Source of the DNA: CAVUWL01 sp963787415
GTDB lineage: Bacteria > Actinomycetota > Thermoleophilia > Solirubrobacterales > 70-9
DNA length: 64,000 nucleotides
Assembly (NCBI GenBank): GCA_963787415.1
Contig: CAWBCO010000002.1
Location: forward strand, 888,755-952,754
Reading direction: 5' to 3'
Both the position numbers and the translations under genes were made by a program. Below the pieces are notes generated by a model. It saw only the letters and a program-made list of their open reading frames with translations. It did no database searches and was not told where the DNA came from. Shown here in pieces: positions 58,750-64,000 of the stretch; the stretch's first letter is position 1, and the number at the start of each line of letters is the position of its first letter.

Positions 58750-59274
58750 CTACTCCTCTTTCTCCTTCTGGGTCTGAAGCTGCTGAAGCTGGGATGCCAG
58801 GCCACCGATCATCGAGCCCAAGCCACGGATCAGACCGGTCAGCGGGCTCGCGACAACCCCCGCAAACTGGCCATTGAGAACATCGCGGGAGGGCAACCGG
58901 GCGATTGATTTGAACCTTTCCTCATCGAGAATGAGGTCCTCCATAAAGCCCCCCTTGAAGGCGAGCACATCGTGCTCGCGGCCAAAGGTGGAGATCGTTT
59001 TCGCCGCCATCGCGCTGTCCCCGCGGACAAAGGCAAGCGCCGTTGGTCCTTCTAGCAATCCGCTCAGGCGCTCCTCCCCTGCCCCATCTGCCGCCAGCTT
59101 GGTGAGGCGGTTCTTGACCACCCGGAAACTTGTGTCGGCCTCGCGCAATCTCGCGCGGAGCTCAGCTGCCTGGGGAACGCTGATTCCTCGGTAATCGATC
59201 ACAAAGATCGCCTCTGAGCCCCGGATTTGGGCGGCGATCTCTTTGATTGTGGCTGCCTTTTGCTCGCGATTCAT
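58750..59274 (-). CDS. rplJ: 50S ribosomal protein L10
   Basis: 174 residues. MNREQKAATIKEIAAQIRGS and FVIDYRGISVPQAAELRARL are typical; the C-terminal helix carries L12 dimers and ends in a charged tail. The 65-bp gap to rplA is too short for a large L10-binding leader. Confidence 0.96.
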   Translation of the reverse strand: MNREQKAATIKEIAAQIRGSEAIFVIDYRGISVPQAAELRARLREADTSFRVVKNRLTKLAADGAGEERLSGLLEGPTALAFVRGDSAMAAKTISTFGREHDVLAFKGGFMEDLILDEERFKSIARLPSRDVLNGQFAGVVASPLTGLIRGLGSMIGGLASQLQQLQTQKEKEE

Positions 59275-59339
59275 CGTCTCACCTGCACCGGTCTTGCGGG
59301 GAAAACCCTGCCGGTGGTCTGGGGTCAGTGCTGATCAGT

Positions 59340-60086
59340 CTAGGTGCTTGATGGCTCCGCTGCGCCCTGGGGGGTTGCCGTGGAGGCGAGATCGCGCTCG
59401 CTTGTCTTTGAGGCATCGACGGGGATACCCGGACCCATCGTCGTCGTCAGGGTGCTGGAGAGGATGTAGCGGCCCTTCGATGAGGAGGGCTTGGCGCGGA
59501 CGATCTCCTCGATCACCGCGAGGTAATTGTCGAGCAGTTTTTTCTCCTCAAAGCTCGCCTTTCCGATCGCCATATGAACTATCGCCTGGCGATCGGTGCG
59601 GTACTCCACCTTGCCCGCCTTTGACTCGGTGACCGCCTTCTCGACATCGTCGGTGACGGTTCCAACCTTGGGATTTGGCATCTTGCCCTGGGGGCCCAGA
59701 ACGCGTCCAAGTTTGCCCACAGTGGGCATCATGTCGGGGGTCGCGATCGCCACATCGAAGCCGGTCCAACCCTCTTCGACTTTTTTGGCCAGATCGTCGC
59801 CGCCGACGAAGTCGGCCCCGGCAGCCTCGGCGTCGCGAGCGTGCTGGCCCTGAGCGAAGACGGCGATCGCCACATCTTTGCCGAGTCCATGCGGCAAGGC
59901 CAGGGTCCCGCGCAGCTGCTCCTCGGCGTGGCGGACGTTGACTCCGAGGAGCACGTGCAGCTCAACCGTCTCGTCGAAACCGGCGCTAGCGGTCTGCTTC
60001 AGCAGGCCGATCGCCTCTGCCGGTGGGTAGGGACGGTCACGCTCGACCTTCTCATACTGCTCGCGGTAGCGCTTGCCGTGAGACAT
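59340..60086 (-). CDS. rplA: 50S ribosomal protein L1
   Basis: 248 residues. GLLKQTASAGFDETVELHVL at the N-terminus and the signature VATPDMMP-like IATPDMMPTVGKLGRVLGPQ. Forms the L1 stalk that moves E-site tRNA. Two bases separate it from rplK. Confidence 0.97.
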   Translation of the reverse strand: MSHGKRYREQYEKVERDRPYPPAEAIGLLKQTASAGFDETVELHVLLGVNVRHAEEQLRGTLALPHGLGKDVAIAVFAQGQHARDAEAAGADFVGGDDLAKKVEEGWTGFDVAIATPDMMPTVGKLGRVLGPQGKMPNPKVGTVTDDVEKAVTESKAGKVEYRTDRQAIVHMAIGKASFEEKKLLDNYLAVIEEIVRAKPSSSKGRYILSSTLTTTMGPGIPVDASKTSERDLASTATPQGAAEPSST

Positions 60087-60088
60087 CT

Positions 60089-60511
60089 CTATTTGACGTC
60101 GACGCCCATCGAGCGGGCGGTGCCGGCGATGATCTTTGAAGCGGCGTCAAGATCGTTCGCATTGAGGTCTGGCATCTTGCGCTCGGCGATCTGGCGGACC
60201 TGATCCATTGAGATCGTCCCCACCTTGTTGACGTGGGGCTCGCCCGAGCCCTTCTTGATCCCAATCGCCTCCCGAATAAGCACCGCGGCCGGGGGCGTCT
60301 TGGTGATGAAGCTGAAGGAGCGGTCTTCATAGACCGTGATTTCGACCGGAATGATCGTCCCCGCTTCGGCCTGGGTCTGCGCATTGAACGCTTTGCAGAA
60401 CTCCATGATGTTGACCCCGTGCTGGCCCAGCGCGGGGCCAACCGGCGGTGCCGGGTTGGCGTTGCTCGCCTGGATCTGCAGCTTGATCAGAGTCAGAACT
60501 TTCTTCGCCAT
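60089..60511 (-). CDS. rplK: 50S ribosomal protein L11
   Basis: 140 residues. LIKLQIQASNANPAPPVGPA with the Pro-rich thiostrepton-region loop, then LGQHGVNIMEFCKAFNAQTQ and a C-terminal rRNA-binding domain. Confidence 0.97.
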   Translation of the reverse strand: MAKKVLTLIKLQIQASNANPAPPVGPALGQHGVNIMEFCKAFNAQTQAEAGTIIPVEITVYEDRSFSFITKTPPAAVLIREAIGIKKGSGEPHVNKVGTISMDQVRQIAERKMPDLNANDLDAASKIIAGTARSMGVDVK

Positions 60512-60534
60512 CAGTACCCCGAGACCATATCTGC

Positions 60535-61056
60535 CTAGATCTTCTTCACCTGGTCATAGCCAACCTCGACCGGCGTCTCGCGACCAAAGATCGAAACCAG
60601 GACCTTGAGTTTGGCGGCGTCCTCGTTGATCTCCGCGATCTCGCCCGAGAAATCTGAGAGCGGACCGGAGATCACTTTGACCGATTCGCCAATCGCAAAC
60701 TGCGCCTGGGTGCGCGGCCGCTCAGCTGTCTCGCGATGAAGGAGTCGATCGACCTCCGGTTTGGAGAGCGGAACCGGCTTGTTGCGAGAGCCGACGAAGC
60801 CGGTCACCCCGGGCGTGTTCTTGACCAACCCCCACGCATCGTCGGTCATCTCCATGTTGACCAAGACATATCCAGGCATTGTCCGTTTCTCGGTCTGAAC
60901 TTTCTGGCCTTCCTTCATCTCAGAGACCTGCTCGGTGGGAACGACGACCTGGCGCACATTGCGGTTCTGGCTCATCGTCTGCACCCGGTGCTCAAGGTTG
61001 TGCTTGACCTTGTTCTCGTGCCCGGAGTAAGTATTGATTACGTACCAGCGATACAT
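60535..61056 (-). CDS. nusG: Transcription termination/antitermination factor NusG
   Basis: 173 residues. NGN domain RWYVINTYSGHENKVKHNLE and the segment MPGYVLVNMEMTDDAWGLVK; C-terminal KOW domain around GPLSDFSGEIAEINEDAAKL. Links RNA polymerase with Rho or S10. Confidence 0.96.
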   Translation of the reverse strand: MYRWYVINTYSGHENKVKHNLEHRVQTMSQNRNVRQVVVPTEQVSEMKEGQKVQTEKRTMPGYVLVNMEMTDDAWGLVKNTPGVTGFVGSRNKPVPLSKPEVDRLLHRETAERPRTQAQFAIGESVKVISGPLSDFSGEIAEINEDAAKLKVLVSIFGRETPVEVGYDQVKKI

Positions 61057-61085
61057 CTGGAAGCCTTTGTTCGGGGAGCCTGCTG

Positions 61086-61613
61086 CTACAGGATCCGCTT
61101 GATCAGGAATTCGAAGAGCTCATCGAGAGCGCCAAGGTAGGCGGCCGCGACGGCGACGAAGATGACGGTGACCGCGGTCGCCTGGATGAGGGTCTCACGG
61201 TCTGGCCACTGGACTTTCTTCAGCTCGGCCCAGCAAGAAACGATAAATCCGATGACGCCGCCCCGCTGGCGGGTTGCAGTGGCCTGTTTCTGTTTGCGTG
61301 CAAGCTGCTCGCTCTCCTGGCGCTTTTGCTCCGCACGGCGCTTCTTCTCGGACTCTTTGCGGCGCTTGTCCCCGGCGCGGCGCTCCGCACGGGAGGGCTT
61401 CGGGGCGTCCGGAGTTTCGAGCTCGCCCTCGGGAGCACCAGCCGCCATGCCCGCCTCCATCGCTTCGATCTCGGCGATGTCGCCGGAGACCGGAACCTGG
61501 GTGTCGTGCTGAGCCCGTGTCTCGCGGATCAGCGGATCGGTAGCAGAGCGTTTTTGTTCCTGCGCTTCGCGAGCGCGACGCTCGGCCTTGCGCTGTGCGC
61601 GGGTCTTTGCCAT
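61086..61613 (-). CDS. secE: Protein translocase subunit SecE with long charged N-terminal extension
   Basis: 175 residues; bacterial single-helix SecE is about 60-130. The core is the C-terminal ~60 residues with AELKKVQWPDRETLIQATAV and one membrane helix. The first ~115 residues are charged: basic start, acidic middle, then a Lys/Arg/Glu helix (RAERRAGDKRRKESEKKRRA). Upstream of nusG as usual; rpmG ends 6 bp before it. Confidence 0.93.
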   Translation of the reverse strand: MAKTRAQRKAERRAREAQEQKRSATDPLIRETRAQHDTQVPVSGDIAEIEAMEAGMAAGAPEGELETPDAPKPSRAERRAGDKRRKESEKKRRAEQKRQESEQLARKQKQATATRQRGGVIGFIVSCWAELKKVQWPDRETLIQATAVTVIFVAVAAAYLGALDELFEFLIKRIL

Positions 61614-61619
61614 CGCCGG

Positions 61620-61784
61620 CTACCGGGTCTCCTTGTGTGGCGTGTGGTGACCGCACCAGCGGCAGAACTTGCGCAGCTCGACACGATCCGGCGAGTTGCG
61701 CCGGGACTTGTTGGTCTGGTAGTTGCGCCGCTTGCATTCCTCGCAAGCCAGCGTCACCGCGATGCGGACATCTCCGCGAGCCAT
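61620..61784 (-). CDS. rpmG: 50S ribosomal protein L33 (zinc-binding)
   Basis: 54 residues: MARGDVRIAVTLACEECKRR, NYQTNKSRRNSPDRVELRKF, then CRWCGHHTPHKETR. The CEEC/CRWC pairs form the zinc site. GAGGAG precedes the ATG. First gene of the rpmG-secE-nusG-rplKAJL group. Confidence 0.96.
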   Translation of the reverse strand: MARGDVRIAVTLACEECKRRNYQTNKSRRNSPDRVELRKFCRWCGHHTPHKETR

Positions 61785-61883
61785 TTCTCCTCATTTACGT
61801 ACGACGGCCGTTACAAAGGAAAACCCCGGGCCGAGGCGCGAGGCTGAATCGAAGGATAGCGGTAGAGCGCATCGCGGGGGTGC

Positions 61884-63026
61884 TCAGAGCCCGAGGGTCT
61901 TGGCGATGATGTTTCGCTGGATCTCTGAAGTGCCGCCGTAAATGGTCGAGACGAGCGCGATGCGGACCAAGCGCTCCATGTCGTACTCGCAGGAGTAGCC
62001 GTAGCCGCCCATCATCTGCATCCCGTCGACTGCAGCGCGTTTGGCCACCTCGGTGACATAGAGCTTGACCATCGAGGCCTCTCGGGGCAGCATTCGGTTG
62101 GGATCCTGGTCGGTCAGAGTGGCAACCCAGCGAGTCATCAGCCGGGCCGCCTCCAACTCCGTTGACATGTCTGCGAGGCGGTGTTGAAGCGCCTGAAAAG
62201 AGCCGATTGGACGGCCGAACTGCTCACGCTCCTTGACGTAGGCGATGAGGTCATCGAAGACACGCTGGGCAATACCGAGCATCGTCGCCGCCAAAATCAG
62301 GCGCTCGACATTGAGCCCGGCCATCAACTGCGTCCACCCCTGATCAACCTCACCGAGCACGGCGCTTGCAGGGGCAAAGCAATCAGTCAGGTAGAGGTGG
62401 TTGGTCTCGCGACCGCCCATCGTGTCGATCGGCACCACCTCCATGCCCTCGGCATCGCGCGGAACCCAGATCATCGTCATCCCCTCATGCTTTGAGGAAC
62501 CACGGGTGGTGCGACAGACGACGAGGACATGATCGGCGATGTGGGCGTTGGAGCAAAAGACCTTCTGGCCGTTGAGCACAAAACCGTCGCCGTCTTGCTC
62601 AGCAAAGGTCTTCAGCGATCCAACATCAGAGCCGGCTTCGGGCTCGGTCATCGCGATCGCCTCTACGGCGCCACGGGCGATCCCTCCTAGGATTTCGTCC
62701 TTTTGGGCCTCACTTCCAAAGCGTGCGGCTGCGCCGGCGACGATCAGCGTCGTTGAATAGCCACCGATTGGAGCCAGACCGCGGGCTGTTTCCTCCATGA
62801 AAAGGGAGGCATCCAGCATCCCCCCACCCGACCCTCCGTATTCCTCCGGAATCGCGATACCGAGCCAACCCAGATCGGCCATTTTCTTGTAGAGCTCAAA
62901 GCTGTGGTGGTCGCGGTGGGAGTTAGTGAGCCGCTCCCGCTGCTCTCGGGTGCCACACTCGCGATCACAAAAGTCTCGAATCGAGTCAACGAAATCCTTT
63001 TGCTCGTCGCTGAGGGCAAAATCCAC
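61884..63026 (-). CDS. Acyl-CoA dehydrogenase
   Basis: 380 residues, FAD-dependent alpha,beta-desaturation of acyl-CoA. Signatures AMTEPEAGSDVGSLKTFAEQ and GGYGYSCEYDMERLVR are present; the catalytic base is Glu368 in YGGTSEIQRN. Chain-length preference cannot be read. GTG start; TAGGCT lies exactly six bases upstream with no Shine-Dalgarno. It sits between tRNA-Thr and rpmG. Confidence 0.93.
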   Translation of the reverse strand: MDFALSDEQKDFVDSIRDFCDRECGTREQRERLTNSHRDHHSFELYKKMADLGWLGIAIPEEYGGSGGGMLDASLFMEETARGLAPIGGYSTTLIVAGAAARFGSEAQKDEILGGIARGAVEAIAMTEPEAGSDVGSLKTFAEQDGDGFVLNGQKVFCSNAHIADHVLVVCRTTRGSSKHEGMTMIWVPRDAEGMEVVPIDTMGGRETNHLYLTDCFAPASAVLGEVDQGWTQLMAGLNVERLILAATMLGIAQRVFDDLIAYVKEREQFGRPIGSFQALQHRLADMSTELEAARLMTRWVATLTDQDPNRMLPREASMVKLYVTEVAKRAAVDGMQMMGGYGYSCEYDMERLVRIALVSTIYGGTSEIQRNIIAKTLGL

Positions 63027-63032
63027 GAGGCG

Positions 63033-63038
63033 AGCCTA
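63033..63038 (-). promoter_or_regulatory. -10-like TAGGCT box, 6 bases before the acyl-CoA dehydrogenase GTG
   Basis: TAGGCT-N6-GTG on the minus strand, overlapping a second A/T-rich TATATA at 63037-63042. Predicted leaderless. Confidence 0.45.
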
Positions 63039-63266
63039 TATAACGAGGGTCGGAATAGCCGCGACGCCGCCTCGTCTCTCGCGACCGCAGTCTCGGACAG
63101 CTTGGCAACCTGGTGGCGAGGGATTGGGCTTCGCGCCGGCCGATCGGCGAACGGGTGCGGGCACCCGGCGCAGCTCTCGTGCAGATGCTCGATCACCTCA
63201 TCGGCCCTTTCAATCTGCAAGAGCCCGCGACTGGAGCCCGGGTGGCCGACTGAGCGCCGGGGTCCC

Positions 63267-63548
63267 TCAGCCAGTGGCGCGCACCGCAACCTCGTACTTC
63301 TCAACCGACGTGCGCCGGCCCGGCGTCTCATCGGCCGGCATCGCGCTCAACGTCGCATCGGCGCGGTTGTAGTCGGCCTCGCTGTCGAAGAACACAACGA
63401 CGAGCGACTTTTGGGCATCCCTGTCGTAGAGCATGACTATCTCCGTCGCCGGGATATCGTCGGGACGCCCCTCGCTCATCTCTTGCTTCATCTGCTCGAC
63501 CTGGACTTGGTCAACTCCGTCAAACGAAACAACTCGCGCCAGTGCCAT
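63267..63548 (-). CDS. Small conserved hypothetical protein
   Basis: 93 residues. ARVVSFDGVDQVQVEQMKQE, VVVFFDSEADYNRADATLSA and a final PGRRTSVEKYEVAVR resemble small dimeric alpha/beta-barrel-type proteins common in actinobacteria. Function unknown. AGGAGAGAG lies just before the ATG. Confidence 0.75.
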   Translation of the reverse strand: MALARVVSFDGVDQVQVEQMKQEMSEGRPDDIPATEIVMLYDRDAQKSLVVVFFDSEADYNRADATLSAMPADETPGRRTSVEKYEVAVRATG

Positions 63549-63776
63549 AGCTCTCTCCTATTCCTTGTGTATTACGCCCCTCGACGCCCAGGTTCTCACA
63601 GACCCTTCACCCGCGAGACACGAATGCGTCCGGTCGCTAGATCCGATGGACTTCCAATCGAGCGCCCTCCTGGCCGCGGCGAGGCGCCAATGGTTGGAGA
63701 ATGTTCGGCCTACTTTCGGGGGCCGTTGATCGAGACCCTCCTAAACCCTTTACCGTTCGTTGCGGCTGTAAAGCAA

Positions 63777-63849
<73 letters not shown>

Positions 63850-63857
63850 GAAATGGC

Positions 63858-63887
63858 TTGTTAGAGCCGAATGTAAATTGTTGACAA
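63858..63887 (-). promoter_or_regulatory. Promoter of tRNA-Thr
   Basis: TTGTCA (63887-63882) and TAACAA (63863-63858) with an 18-bp spacer; the predicted start is about 2 bases before the mature tRNA. Confidence 0.5.
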
Positions 63888-63905
63888 ATTTGTCGGCAAT
63901 TGCCG
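63883..63905. promoter_or_regulatory. Twin palindromes over the tRNA-Thr -35 region
   Basis: GACAAATTTGTC (63883-63894) and CGGCAATTGCCG (63894-63905), two perfect 12-bp palindromes sharing one base. The first overlaps the -35. Confidence 0.5.
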
Positions 63906-64000
63906 ATGGGAGCCCGATCGGAGGCCGGACGGGCGTTGGCCGCCACCGTGGGTCCAAATCGGCACTTCCCGGCGAGGCGTCATCGAGGCGATCTTAGAGG

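Overview
The window is a high-GC bacterial chromosome segment. Its gene order and its proteins (CSSC-type membrane DsbA, FadD15-like acyl-CoA ligase, ChoD-like GMC flavoprotein, Zn-type S14 and S4, r-proteins with long charged tails) point to a deep actinobacterial lineage. Class Thermoleophilia (Solirubrobacterales or relatives) is the best guess, inferred from protein character and not proven. No rRNA, CRISPR array, insertion sequence or phage gene is visible.

Layout. 1-26 kb is a mixed metabolic and stress region on both strands. It holds a bioA tail, a NUDIX hydrolase, LemA, a rubredoxin plus ChoD-like flavoprotein plus Mn-type superoxide dismutase group, a frameshifted secreted glycosidase-like gene, a methyltransferase, an SQR/NDH-2-like flavoprotein, a TetR/DHA2-efflux pair with three palindromic operators, UspA, a second DHA2 transporter, a beta-hydroxyacid dehydrogenase plus aldo/keto reductase pair, tRNA-Pro(CGG), DsbA, a small HTH protein, acyl-CoA ligase, patatin, PBP4-type carboxypeptidase, ligA-surE and truA. 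26-43 kb is the S10-spc-alpha ribosomal supercluster, all on the minus strand, from rpsJ to rplQ and including secY, adk, map and rpoA. Its canonical infA slot is filled by an O-methyltransferase gene. tuf and fusA lie just upstream on the same strand, while rpsL-rpsG lie on the plus strand, so the str operon is split by an apparent local inversion between rpoC and fusA. 49-58 kb holds a flavin monooxygenase and rpoC-rpoB. 58-62 kb holds rplL-rplJ-rplA-rplK-nusG-secE-rpmG. The window ends with an acyl-CoA dehydrogenase, a small conserved protein and tRNA-Thr(GGT).

Two genes, the glycosidase-like gene and fusA, are each interrupted by a single-base length change in a run of four C (plus strand). 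fusA is essential, so sequencing or assembly error is the likely cause.

The most interesting non-coding pattern is that many genes lacking a Shine-Dalgarno have a TANNNT box placed 6-8 bases before the start codon. This is the layout expected for leaderless mRNAs. Two divergent gene pairs share overlapping boxes of this kind. The most unusual protein-level pattern is the set of long acidic or basic low-complexity extensions on S17, L5, S5, L22 and SecE.
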